A stretch of 64,000 nucleotides of DNA from Pseudomonas putida (lineage in GTDB: Bacteria > Pseudomonadota > Gammaproteobacteria > Pseudomonadales > Pseudomonadaceae), in the NCBI RefSeq assembly GCF_002741075.1, contig NZ_CP016634.1:3564001-3628000 (forward strand), in the 5' to 3' direction. Each line of letters opens with the position of its first letter. Position 1 is the first letter of the stretch. Of this stretch, positions 48,505-58,100 are shown one piece after another. The notes under the pieces were generated by a model, which ran no database searches, was not told the DNA's origin, and was given only the letters and a program-made list of their open reading frames with translations. Made by a program: the position numbers and the translations under genes.

Positions 48505-49055
48505 AAAAACTTCTGCTCACCGCCTGCTCGGTCGCCTTCGCCACCAGCGTCATGGCCTCCGACAAGACCCCTCATGTCCTGCTGGACACCAGCTTCGGCC
48601 AGGTCGAAATCGAGCTCAATGCCGAGAAGGCGCCGATCAGCACGAAGAACTTCCTCGAGTACGTCGACAGCGGCTTCTACAACAACACCATCTTCCACCG
48701 CGTGATCCCGGGCTTCATGGCCCAGGGCGGCGGCTTCACCGACCGGATGGTGCAAAAGCCGACCCGTGACCCGATCCGCAACGAAGCCAGCAATGGCCTG
48801 GCCAACACCCGCGGCACCCTCGCCATGGCCCGCACCCCGGACCCGAACTCGGCCACCAGCCAGTTCTTCATCAACGTGGCCGACAACGATTTCCTCAATC
48901 CAGGCCGTGACCGTGGCTACGCCGTGTTCGGCAAAGTGACCAAAGGCATGGAAGTGGTCGATCAGATCGTCAATTCGCCGACCACCATCAAGCAAGGCAT
49001 GCGCGACGTGCCGGCGGACCCTGTGTACATCAAGTCCGCCAAACGCATCGACTGA
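48498..49055 (+). CDS. ppiA: periplasmic peptidyl-prolyl cis-trans isomerase (cyclophilin)
   Basis: This 185-residue cyclophilin has a signal peptide ([20 protein letters not shown], before SDKTP), so it acts in the periplasm on proline bonds of exported proteins. [15 protein letters not shown] and [19 protein letters not shown] are the active-site signatures. It overlaps the hydrolase gene by 7 bases, so translation is coupled. Confidence 0.94.
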   Translation: MLKKLLLTACSVAFATSVMASDKTPHVLLDTSFGQVEIELNAEKAPISTKNFLEYVDSGFYNNTIFHRVIPGFMAQGGGFTDRMVQKPTRDPIRNEASNGLANTRGTLAMARTPDPNSATSQFFINVADNDFLNPGRDRGYAVFGKVTKGMEVVDQIVNSPTTIKQGMRDVPADPVYIKSAKRID

Positions 49056-49117
49056 CCGAAGGTCTCACAAGGACGTGAAGCCGCCTGAGGGTCGGATGGA
49101 ACAGGAGTGTGCCCATC

Positions 49118-50950
49118 ATGCTGTACCGCCGTTTCGAGCAACTGATCGACATCTTTCGCGAGGCGCCCAGCGAGGCGCCGCCCGGCAAGGTTTGGCCGTT
49201 CTACCTCTATTACCTGCGTCAGGTCTGGCCCAGCTTTCTCGCCCTGCTGGTCGTCGGGCTGGTAGCGGCCCTGATCGAAGTGGCCATGTTCAGTTACCTG
49301 AGCCGGATCATCGACCTGGCCCAGGCCACGCCAGGCAATGAGTTCTTCAGCCTGCACGGGGGCGAACTCATCTGGATGCTGGTGGTGGTCCTGGTCCTGC
49401 GCCCCGTGTTCTTCGGCCTGCACGACCTGCTGGTGCACCAGACCATCAGTCCAGGCATGACCAGCCTGATCCGTTGGCAGAACCACACCTACGTGCTCAA
49501 GCAGAGCCTGAATTTCTTCCAGAGCGACTTCGCCGGGCGGATTGCCCAGCGCATCATGCAGACCGGCAACTCCCTGCGCGACTCCGCCGTCCAGGCCGTC
49601 GATGCCCTGTGGCACGTGCTGATCTATGCGATCAGTTCACTGGTGCTGTTCGCCGAAGCCGATTGGCGCCTGATGCTGCCGTTGCTGACCTGGATCATCT
49701 GCTACATCGGCGCGCTCTACTACTTCGTCCCCCGGGTCAAGGAGCGTTCGGTGATCTCCTCCGATGCCCGCTCCAAGCTGATGGGGCGGATCGTCGACGG
49801 CTACACCAACATCGCTACCCTCAAATTGTTCGCCCACACCGACTACGAGCAACAGTACGCCCGTGAAGCGATCAGCGAACAGACCGAAAAAACCCAGCTG
49901 GCCGCACGGGTCGTCACCAGCATGGACGTCGTCATCACTGGCCTGAACGGGCTTCTGGTGGTGGGTACCACGGGCCTCGCCCTGTGGCTGTGGAGCCAGT
50001 CGTCGATCACTGTCGGCGCCATTGCCTTGGCCACAGGCCTGGTGATCCGCATCATCAACATGTCCGGCTGGATCATGTGGGTGGTCAACGGCATCTTCGA
50101 GAACATCGGCATGGTCCAGGATGGCCTGCAGACCATCGCCCAGCCGGTCAGTGTCACCGACAAGCCCAATGCACCGGCGCTCAAGGTCAGCCGTGGCGCG
50201 GTGCATTTCGATGACGTGAGCTTCCACTATGGCAAGGGCAGCAAGGTCATCGAAGGGCTGAGCCTGGACATCCGCCCCGGCGAGAAGATCGGCCTGATCG
50301 GCCCGTCCGGGGCCGGGAAATCCACCCTGGTCAATCTGCTGCTGCGCCTGTACGACGTACAGGGCGGGCGTATCACCATCGACGGCCAGGACATCGCAGA
50401 GGTCAACCAGGCCAGCCTGCGCGCGCAGATCGGCATGATCACCCAAGACACCTCGCTGCTGCACCGCTCGATCCGCGACAACCTGCTCTATGGCCGTCCG
50501 GACGCCAGCGAAGCTCAGGTTTGGGAGGCCGTGCGCCGGGCGCGGGCCGACGAGTTCATCCCCCAGCTCTCCGATGCCCAGGGGCGCACCGGCTTCGATG
50601 CCCATGTCGGCGAACGTGGGGTCAAGCTCTCGGGCGGTCAGCGGCAACGGATCGCCATTGCCCGGGTGCTGCTCAAGAACGCACCCATCCTGATCATGGA
50701 CGAGGCCACCTCGGCACTGGACTCAGAGGTCGAGGCCGCGATCCAGGAGAGCCTGGAAACCCTCATGCAGGGCAAGACGGTGATCGCCATCGCCCACCGC
50801 CTGTCCACCATCGCCCGCATGGACCGCCTGGTGGTGCTGGACAAAGGGCATATCGTCGAGAGCGGCACCCATGCCGAATTGCTAGCCCAGCGGGGCTTGT
50901 ATGCACGGCTCTGGCATCACCAGACCGGCGGGTTCGTTGGCGTGGATTGA
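49118..50950 (+). CDS. ABC exporter, fused membrane and ATPase domains
   Basis: The 610-residue half-transporter has an N-terminal membrane domain (six spans, about 30-330) and an ATPase with Walker A GPSGAGKST, signature LSGGQRQRIAIARV, and Walker B ILIMDEATSALDSE. It should dimerise as a lipid, drug or peptide exporter of the MsbA/MdlB type. AGGAG at 49103-49107 is 10 bases from ATG 49118 but only 1 base from GTG 49109, so I choose 49118. A 62-base gap separates it from ppiA. Confidence 0.93.
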   Translation: MLYRRFEQLIDIFREAPSEAPPGKVWPFYLYYLRQVWPSFLALLVVGLVAALIEVAMFSYLSRIIDLAQATPGNEFFSLHGGELIWMLVVVLVLRPVFFGLHDLLVHQTISPGMTSLIRWQNHTYVLKQSLNFFQSDFAGRIAQRIMQTGNSLRDSAVQAVDALWHVLIYAISSLVLFAEADWRLMLPLLTWIICYIGALYYFVPRVKERSVISSDARSKLMGRIVDGYTNIATLKLFAHTDYEQQYAREAISEQTEKTQLAARVVTSMDVVITGLNGLLVVGTTGLALWLWSQSSITVGAIALATGLVIRIINMSGWIMWVVNGIFENIGMVQDGLQTIAQPVSVTDKPNAPALKVSRGAVHFDDVSFHYGKGSKVIEGLSLDIRPGEKIGLIGPSGAGKSTLVNLLLRLYDVQGGRITIDGQDIAEVNQASLRAQIGMITQDTSLLHRSIRDNLLYGRPDASEAQVWEAVRRARADEFIPQLSDAQGRTGFDAHVGERGVKLSGGQRQRIAIARVLLKNAPILIMDEATSALDSEVEAAIQESLETLMQGKTVIAIAHRLSTIARMDRLVVLDKGHIVESGTHAELLAQRGLYARLWHHQTGGFVGVD

Positions 50951-50960
50951 TCGGAAGGTC

Positions 50961-50994
50961 TGGGCCTGTTCGCGGGTAAACCCGCGAATGGGCC
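50961..50994. repeat. single REP between ABC exporter and FemAB-like gene
   Basis: One REP copy, TTCGCGGGTAAACCCGCGAA, forms a perfect dyad directly after the ABC gene and before the convergent FemAB-like gene. It probably serves as transcript end for both. Confidence 0.85.
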
Positions 50995-51012
50995 ACGTCA
51001 GGCGCCACAGCT

Positions 51013-52140
51013 TCAATCCTTGCGGTAAGGCAACATCCCCCGCGCCTCTTCGGCATAGGCCTTCACCCCCGTACGCTCCTGCTCGAGAAAATCCTCCACC
51101 GCTCGGCGCAACCCTGGATGCAGCAGGTAATGCCAGGAACGGGTCAGCACCGGCTCGAACCCGCGGATCAGTTTGTGCTCCCCCTGGGCTCCGGCATCGA
51201 ACCGCTGCATCCCTTCACGGATAGCGAAATCCATGCCCTGGTAGAAACAGGTCTCGAAATGCAGACGGTCGAACTCATCCAGGCACCCCCAGTAACGGCC
51301 GAAGAGGCTGTCGCCACCGACCAGGCTGAAGGCCATGGCCACATCACGCCCTTGCTGGCGCGCAATGACCACGCGCACGGCTCCAGGCATGCGCTCAGCC
51401 AACAGGCTGAAGAAGTCACGGGTCAGGTAGGGCGCGCGCCGACGCACCGCGTAGGTGTTGGCATAGCACAGGTAGACGAAGTCCCACTGCACTTGGCTTA
51501 GCTCATCGCCACGGTACCAGTGGAAATCGATTCCCTGCCCCGCCACTTGCTCACGCTCCTTGCGCATCTGCTTGCGCTTGCGGGAACTGAGGGTATCGAG
51601 AAAATCCTGGAAGTCCCGATAGCCGCGATTGTGCCAATGAAACTGGCAGCCCAGCCGCTCCAGCCAACCCGGCACATGGGCGATCTGCTCATCCAGCACA
51701 CGGTCGGTGAAGTTGATATGAGCACCTGACAGCTCGCCCTTGACCAGGTACTCAGGGATCGCCTGAAGCAACAGCAGGCCATCAGCGCAGTCTGCCGCCA
51801 GCAAGCGCGGGCCGCTCACGGGGCTGAAAGGCACCGCACCGAGCAATTTGGGGTAATAGGGAATGCGTGCGCGCTCGCAGGCATCCGCCCAACCCTGGTC
51901 AAACACGTACTCCCCGAACGAATGCCATTTACGATACGCCGGCAAGACCGCGCGCACCTGTCCTTCACGCTCCAGCACCAAATGTTCGGCGGCCCAACCC
52001 GTGGCCGGTGCAACGCTGCCGCTGTCCTCCAGGGCGCTCAAAAAGGCATGGCGCAGGAAGGGCTGGCCGTCAGGCACCAGGGCATCCCAGGTTGCCGATG
52101 GCAGATCGTGCAAATGAGCAAGGCTGTACAAGCTGGTCAC
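51013..52140 (-). CDS. FemAB-like acyltransferase (GNAT fold)
   Basis: The protein of about 375 residues belongs to the FemAB-like group (former DUF482, annotated peptidogalycan biosynthesis or GNAT). Recognisable segments are GWADACERARIPYYPKLLGA, FSPVSGPRLL, SSRKRKQMRKER and RGFEPVLTRSWHYL. Relatives are thought to acylate an unknown amine; the function is not known. The GTG at 52138-52140 ((M)TSLYSLAHLH) is my choice of start, but a GTG 18 codons upstream is possible and no strong ribosome site decides it. Confidence 0.85.
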   Translation of the reverse strand: MTSLYSLAHLHDLPSATWDALVPDGQPFLRHAFLSALEDSGSVAPATGWAAEHLVLEREGQVRAVLPAYRKWHSFGEYVFDQGWADACERARIPYYPKLLGAVPFSPVSGPRLLAADCADGLLLLQAIPEYLVKGELSGAHINFTDRVLDEQIAHVPGWLERLGCQFHWHNRGYRDFQDFLDTLSSRKRKQMRKEREQVAGQGIDFHWYRGDELSQVQWDFVYLCYANTYAVRRRAPYLTRDFFSLLAERMPGAVRVVIARQQGRDVAMAFSLVGGDSLFGRYWGCLDEFDRLHFETCFYQGMDFAIREGMQRFDAGAQGEHKLIRGFEPVLTRSWHYLLHPGLRRAVEDFLEQERTGVKAYAEEARGMLPYRKD

Positions 52141-52392
52141 GATTTCGACTCGCTGCAAAGAGATGGCCAGTATCCCGGAAGTGAGGCCCAGCACTCAAAT
52201 GAAGGGGCGTTTGGATCCCACTCACTTAACCGCAGTGCCACTAAATAGACATTATTCTGTCATTCCCCCTCGCAATACTTGCGCCTGTTTTTCGGAACCC
52301 CGCGACCTGTCTGTTCAGGCCTTTTCCGATGACATGCCAACTTGGGGGTGGGCGCCAAAGCCTCCCCACTTTTTTCCAACAGGGAGAACCTT

Positions 52393-53637
52393 ATGCGTCT
52401 TGTTTCTACACTTACCGGAGTCAGCCTCAGCGGCATGATGCTGGCACTGAGTGCTCCGGCCAGTGCTGCAGTCGACGCCAAGCTGCTCGAAATGCTCCGC
52501 GCCAACGGCTCGATCAACCAGGCGCAGTACAACGAACTGCAGGCCGATCTGGCCAAGGAAACCAAGGAAAAGGCAGAGCAGAAAGCCCAGTCCGAGCGCC
52601 TGAGCTCCTTCGAACAAAAAGTGGCCTGGGCTGCCAAGACCCAAATCAAGGGGGACGTGCGCCTGCGCTACGAAGACGTCAACGTCGACGACCCCAACCG
52701 CAAGAGCCCCAACCAGGACCGCGAGCGCGTCCGTGCCCGTGTCGGCTTCTACAGCGAGATCAACCCGCAGGTCGACGCCGGCGTGCGCGTGGCCACCGGC
52801 AGCAGCCCCGATGCCCGCTCCACCAACCAGAGCCTGGACAATTACTTCGAGAAGAAATCGCTGTGGGTCGACCTGGCCTACCTCGACTGGCACCCCACCG
52901 CCGTGCCGAACCTACATCTGATCGGCGGTAAGATGATGCAGCCTTGGGTGAGCATGGGCGACATCATCTGGGACAGCGACATCAACCCCGAAGGCGTAGC
53001 CGTCACCTACAAGACCGACCTGGGCGCAGCCGAGCTGTTCGGCAGCGCCGGTCACTACAACCTCAAGGACAACGTCGACGGCGAAGGCGTGCAGTTCAAG
53101 CACGACGCACAGCTCTACCACGGCCAGTTGGGCGCCCGCTTCAATGCCGCCGACACCGTCAAGGTCACCGTGGGCACCAGCATCTACGGTTACGACAACG
53201 ACAAGGACGCAGCCCCGCTGCAAGCCTTCGGCAATACCACCAACGAGTTCAACCTGGTGGAAGGCTTTGGCCAGGTCGACTTCAGCGGCTTTGCCATTCC
53301 CCTGTCCGCCTACGGCCAGTACGTGAAGAACACCGAAAGCACCGACGGCGAAGACAAGGCCTGGCTGGCCGGTCTGAAGACCAAGCTCGGTGCCTGGAGC
53401 CTGGATTACAACTACCGCGACGTGCAGCGTAACGCGGTGGTCAGCGCCTTCACCGACTCCGACTTCGGTGCAGGCTACACCGGTTCCCGTGGTCACAAGT
53501 TCAAGGTCGGTTACGAAATCGACAAGAACTTCTCGCTGGGCGCGGCCTACCTGATGGCCAAGACCGACTTGTCCCAGCTGCCGAACAGCGATGCCGACGT
53601 CGACACCCTGCAGGTCGATCTGGAAGCCAAGTTCTAA
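52393..53637 (+). CDS. outer-membrane putative porin
   Basis: The 414-residue precursor has a signal peptide (MRLVSTLTGVSLSGMMLALS, ending at SAPASA), then a short helical stretch (about 27-75, rich in Lys/Glu/Gln) that may form a coiled coil, and a beta-barrel of alternating polar/hydrophobic strands ending in a terminal phenylalanine (LEAKF). It matches the putative-porin family (Porin_5). Its substrate is unknown. The ribosome site AGGGAG is good, and a very strong terminator follows, so it is a highly expressed single gene. Confidence 0.93.
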   Translation: MRLVSTLTGVSLSGMMLALSAPASAAVDAKLLEMLRANGSINQAQYNELQADLAKETKEKAEQKAQSERLSSFEQKVAWAAKTQIKGDVRLRYEDVNVDDPNRKSPNQDRERVRARVGFYSEINPQVDAGVRVATGSSPDARSTNQSLDNYFEKKSLWVDLAYLDWHPTAVPNLHLIGGKMMQPWVSMGDIIWDSDINPEGVAVTYKTDLGAAELFGSAGHYNLKDNVDGEGVQFKHDAQLYHGQLGARFNAADTVKVTVGTSIYGYDNDKDAAPLQAFGNTTNEFNLVEGFGQVDFSGFAIPLSAYGQYVKNTESTDGEDKAWLAGLKTKLGAWSLDYNYRDVQRNAVVSAFTDSDFGAGYTGSRGHKFKVGYEIDKNFSLGAAYLMAKTDLSQLPNSDADVDTLQVDLEAKF

Positions 53638-53661
53638 GCGCAAGCTCTCTTGCGTTGCTCA

Positions 53662-53705
53662 GGCGGGAGGTGCCGACCCCATCCGGCACTTCCCGCCTTT
53701 TTTTC
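53662..53705 (+). terminator. porin terminator
   Basis: A 14-bp stem (GGCGGGAGGTGCCG with CGGCACTTCCCGCC, one G-U pair) runs into seven Ts, about 25 bases past the porin stop codon. Confidence 0.95.
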
Positions 53706-53727
53706 GCCTGCCAGAAATGCGTCGCCC

Positions 53728-53818
53728 CCTCGCGGGACATGCCCGCTCCTCCGGGTACAGTGCCCCCCTAGAAGGGCAGCGCCGCGCTGGTGGGAGCGGG
53801 TTTACCCGCGAAGAGGCT
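53728..53818. repeat. REP inverted pair before the KAS III-like gene
   Basis: Arm one (CCTCGCGGGACATGCCCGCTCC, 53728-53757) faces arm two (GGGAGCGGGTTTACCCGCGAAG, 53789-53818). The pair separates the convergent porin and KAS III-like genes. Confidence 0.8.
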
Positions 53819-53837
53819 TACACGGTTGCTGCGAGAA

Positions 53838-54959
53838 TCAACGCTTGCGCAGGATCACACTACCGATCGAATAGCCTGCGCCAAACGAGCTCAGCACACC
53901 CAGCGCCCCCTTGGGCAGATCATCCTGGTACAGGTGGAACGCAATCACCGACCCTGCCGAACTGGTATTGGCGTAACGGTCCAGAATCACCGGTGCGTCC
54001 TCTTCGGCCACCTCACGGCCGACCAGCTTCTTGACGATCAGGTGGTTCATGCTCAGGTTCGCCTGGTGCAGCCAGAAGCGCTTGACGTCGGTGGGCTGCA
54101 AGCCGTTCTCGCCCAGGTGCTGGCCGATCAGCTCGGCGACCATCGGGCACACCTCGCGGAACACCTTCCGGCCTTCCTGGACGAACAGTTTGTCCGGCGC
54201 GCCGATACCCTCCTCCGCCGCGCGGTTGAGGAAGCCAAAGTTGTTGCGGATGTTGTTGGAGAACTGCGTCAGCAGCTTGGTACTGACAATGTCGAACTGG
54301 TGCGCGGAGGTGGCCTGGTCGGCACGCTCGATGAGCACCGCGGTGGCTGCATCACCGAAGATGAAGTGGCTGTCACGGTCGCGGAAGTTCAGGTGGCCGG
54401 TGCAGATCTCCGGGTTGACCATCAACACCGCACGCGCCTGACCCAGTTGCACGCTGTTGGCAGCGGTCTGGATGCCGAAGGTGGCCGAGGAGCAGGCCAC
54501 GTTCATGTCGAAGGCAAAGCCCTGGATGCCCAGCGCCTGCTGCACTTCGATGGAGATGGCCGGGTATGGGCGCTGCAGGTTGGAGCAGGCGACGATCACG
54601 CCGTCGACATCGGCCGCTGTGCGACCTGCCCGTTCCAGGGCCTGGCGGGCAGCTGCCACGGCCATCTCGCAGAGGATCGATGGCTCGTCGTTGGTGCGCT
54701 CCGGCAGGCGCGGCTTCATGCGCTGCGGATCGAGGATGCCGGCCTTGTCCATGACGAAGCGGCTCTTGATACCGGAAGCCTTCTCGATGAAGGCCGCATC
54801 GGACAGCGGCGCCGCTTCGATCTCGCCGCGCTCGATGGCAGCTGCGTTGTCTTTATTGAACTGCTGGGCCCACGCATTGAAGGAAGCCACCAGTTCTTCG
54901 TTGGAAATGCTCTGGGCCGGGGTGTACAGGCCGGTGCCGCTGATCACGACGTTATGCAC
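53838..54959 (-). CDS. beta-ketoacyl-ACP synthase III-like, PA3286 type
   Basis: This 373-residue FabH-family thiolase-fold enzyme has the triad Cys (MNVACSSATFGIQ, about 128), His (WLHQANLSMN, about 302) and Asn (YANTSSAGS, about 340). The sequence closely follows P. aeruginosa PA3286 as I recall it, which condenses octanoyl-CoA from beta-oxidation with malonyl-ACP and so links fatty acid breakdown to synthesis. GTG at 54957-54959 (MHNVVISGTGLYTP) is the start, with AGAGGA 7 bases before it. It stands alone. Confidence 0.9.
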   Translation of the reverse strand: MHNVVISGTGLYTPAQSISNEELVASFNAWAQQFNKDNAAAIERGEIEAAPLSDAAFIEKASGIKSRFVMDKAGILDPQRMKPRLPERTNDEPSILCEMAVAAARQALERAGRTAADVDGVIVACSNLQRPYPAISIEVQQALGIQGFAFDMNVACSSATFGIQTAANSVQLGQARAVLMVNPEICTGHLNFRDRDSHFIFGDAATAVLIERADQATSAHQFDIVSTKLLTQFSNNIRNNFGFLNRAAEEGIGAPDKLFVQEGRKVFREVCPMVAELIGQHLGENGLQPTDVKRFWLHQANLSMNHLIVKKLVGREVAEEDAPVILDRYANTSSAGSVIAFHLYQDDLPKGALGVLSSFGAGYSIGSVILRKR

Positions 54960-55100
54960 GGTCGTTCCTCTGGTCAAAGGCCACCACCACGCGGCGCTGG
55001 CCGAAAAAGGGCAACATAATGGCACTTTAGTGCCAATTTGTAGGCAAGGGTTGCTCGCTCGATCACAGGCAAACCCTCACCCACGCAGTACAACGCGGAA

Positions 55101-55134
55101 CCCGTGGGAGCGGGCGTGTCCCGCAATGGGCCGC
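55101..55134. repeat. single REP-like element between KAS III-like gene and hrpA
   Basis: GTGGGAGCGGGCGTGTCCCGCAA is a variant REP stem in the 218-base gap between the KAS gene start and the hrpA end. No gene is seen in this gap. Confidence 0.65.
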
Positions 55135-55177
55135 ACAACGGCCCAAATTCCCACAAGTTTGCCACATCTGCCGGGGT

Positions 55178-58100
55178 TTAGGCTTCCACCAGCCCCCACT
55201 GTTTGCTCAATCGTTTGTCGGAAACCGGCACTTTGGTCCCCAACTGCTGGGCGAACAACGACACCCGGTATTCCTCCAGCCACCAGCGGTAAACGGTGAG
55301 TTGCTCGTCACGCTTGCCCTCTTGGGCATGCTTGTCGGCCCGGGCCTTGTATTGCGCCCACAGATTGGCCAGCTCGCCACTCCAGACACGGTCCTTCTGC
55401 ACCTGGGCGCCAAGCTTCTCCAGACGAAGCTCGACCGCCTTGAGGTAACGCGGCAACTCCTTGAACCACACTGCCGGCGTTTCACGGACAAAGCCCGGAT
55501 AGACCAGGTTGGCCAGCTGCTGCTTGATGTCGTTCAGTGCCACCGCCTGGCTCAGGTCGATCTTGCCCTTGAAGCGCTTTTGTAAGCCGTGCCACAGCTT
55601 GAGCACTTCCAGGGTCTGACGGGCCAGGCGTTCGGCATGCTCGGCCCAACTGCCACGCTTGCGCTCGGCAAGCCCTGCCAGGGCAGCGCCGTCCCGTGGC
55701 AGCGACGCCTCGCCTTCGAGAATGCAACTGTCCAGGCTGGCCAGCAGAATGTCTTCCACCAAAGCCTCGACACGCCCCAACTCGCGGTACAGCAAGCCCA
55801 ATTCGGTCAGCCCCGGCAACTTGCCCCGCAGGAACTTGGCTGGCTCGGCCAGCTGTTGCAGCAACAGTCGCTGCAAGGCACGGCGATGCTGGAACTCGGC
55901 CTCGGCCTGGGTCGAGAAGCGCCCTTCACGCACAGCGCCGGCATCCTCCACCAGCGCCGGGTAGACCGTCAACGACAGGCCGGCGATCTTCTGCTGGGCC
56001 GTTTGCGCCACTTGAGAAAACGCCTTGGCCTGCACTGGCTGCTCGGCCTTGTCGTTGCGCGGCATGGCCAATGCCGCCTGGCTCGCGGCGGCGAACCGCG
56101 CCGTCAACTCGGCCAGGTCACGGCCTTCGCCGAGGAATTTGCCCTGGCCATCGACCACCTCGATGTTCATGCGCAGGTGACCCTCGACCAGACCGGCAGC
56201 CTCCGCCCACGCCTCATCGGACACCCGAGCGCCCGTCATGCGCAGCAACTCCTGGCCCAACGACTGGGGCAAGGCCCCCTCGCCGAAGGTCATGCGTGCC
56301 AGGGCGGCCTTCACGAAGTCCGGCACCGGGACGAAGTTCTTGCGCAGGGCCTTGGGCAGGTTGCGCACCAGGGCCACGCACTTGGCCTCCAGCAAACCTG
56401 GCACCAGCCACTCCAGGCGCTCGCCCGGCAGGTTCGGCAACAGCGGTGCCGGGACCCGCACAGTGACGCCATCTCGCGGGTGGCCCGGTTCGAAGTGATA
56501 GGTCAGCGGCAGGCGCAGCGCGCCGATTTGGAGGCTGTCCGGATATTGTGCGGCGGTGACTTCACTGGCTTCCCGGGCCAGCACATCCTCTTCGCGCATG
56601 ATCAGCAGGTTCGCATCCTTCTGGCTGTTCATCCGGTACCAGCTGTCGAACGTTGCAGTCTGGTGGATTTCCGCTGGCAACCGCGCCTCATAGAAGGCAT
56701 AGAGCGTTTCTTCGTCAGCCAGGATGTCGCGCCGACGCGCCTTGGCCTCCAGCTCGTCGAGCTGTTCGAGCAAGCGCTTGTTGGCCGTCAGGCACTTGGC
56801 CCGCGACTGGATCTCACCGCCGACCAGGCCTTCACGGATGAACAGCTCGCGGGAGGTGACCGGGTCGATCGGCCCGAAATGCACAGGTCGGCGGCCGACC
56901 AGGATCAGCCCGTACAGGGTGATCTGTTCGTAGGCCACCACCTGGCCACGCTTTTTCTCCCAATGCGGTTCGAAGTGGTTCTTCTTGACCAGGTGCGTGG
57001 CCAGCGGCTCGATCCAGTCCGGTTCGATCTTGGCCACCATGCGCGCGTAGAGCTTGGTGGTTTCCACAAGCTCTGCGGCCATCACCCATTGTGGGCGCTT
57101 GCGACCGATGCCCGAGGACGGGTGAATCCAGAAGCGCCGCTGACGTGCGCCCTGGTAGTCGCCCTCTTCGGTCTTGTGGCCGATCTGGCTGAGCAGGCCG
57201 CTGAGAATGGCCTTGTGCATGCGCGGGAAATCCGCCGGCTCCTTGTTGATCGCCAGTTGCAGGTCGCGACAGATCAGCGCCAGCTGGCGATGGGCATCAC
57301 GCCACTCGCGCAGGCGCAGGTAGTTGAGGAAATGCTTGCGGCACCAGTTGCGCAGCGGGTTGGCGGTGAGCGCCTGGCGCTGCTCCTCGAACCCACGCCA
57401 CAGGTTGACCAAGGCGGCGAAGTCGGAGTCGGGGTCCTTCCACAGGGCGTGGGCCTGGTCGGCAGCCTGCTGGCGCTCCGGTGGGCGTTCGCGCGGGTCC
57501 TGCACCGAGAGGGCGCTGGCGACGATGAGCACTTCCTGCAGGCTGCCTTGGCGAGCCCCCTCGAGCAACATGCGCCCCAGGCGCGGGTCGATCGGCAAGC
57601 GCGCCAGCTGGCGGCCCAGAGGCGTCAGCTGGTTTTCGCGGTTGACCGCCGAGAGCTCCTGCAACAGGTTGAAACCATCGCTGATGGCCTTGCCATCCGG
57701 CGGCTCGATGAACGGAAACGCATCGATCGCCCCCAGGCGCAGGTGCAGCATCTGCAGGATCACCGCGGCCAGGTTGGTCCGCAGGATCTCCGGATCGGTG
57801 AAGGCGGGACGTGCGTTGAAGTCTTCTTCGCTGTACAGACGCACGCAGATGCCCGGCTCGACCCGGCCGCATCGGCCCTTGCGCTGGTTGGCGCTGGCCT
57901 GGGACACCGCCTCGATCGGCAGGCGCTGGACCTTGGCGCGGTAGCTGTAGCGGCTGATACGCGCGGTGCCGCTGTCGATCACGTAGCGGATACCCGGCAC
58001 GGTCAGGGAAGTTTCGGCAACGTTGGTGGCCAGCACCACCCGGCGCCCGGTATGGGGCTGGAAGATCTTCTGCTGCTCGGCCGGTGTCAGGCGCGCATAC

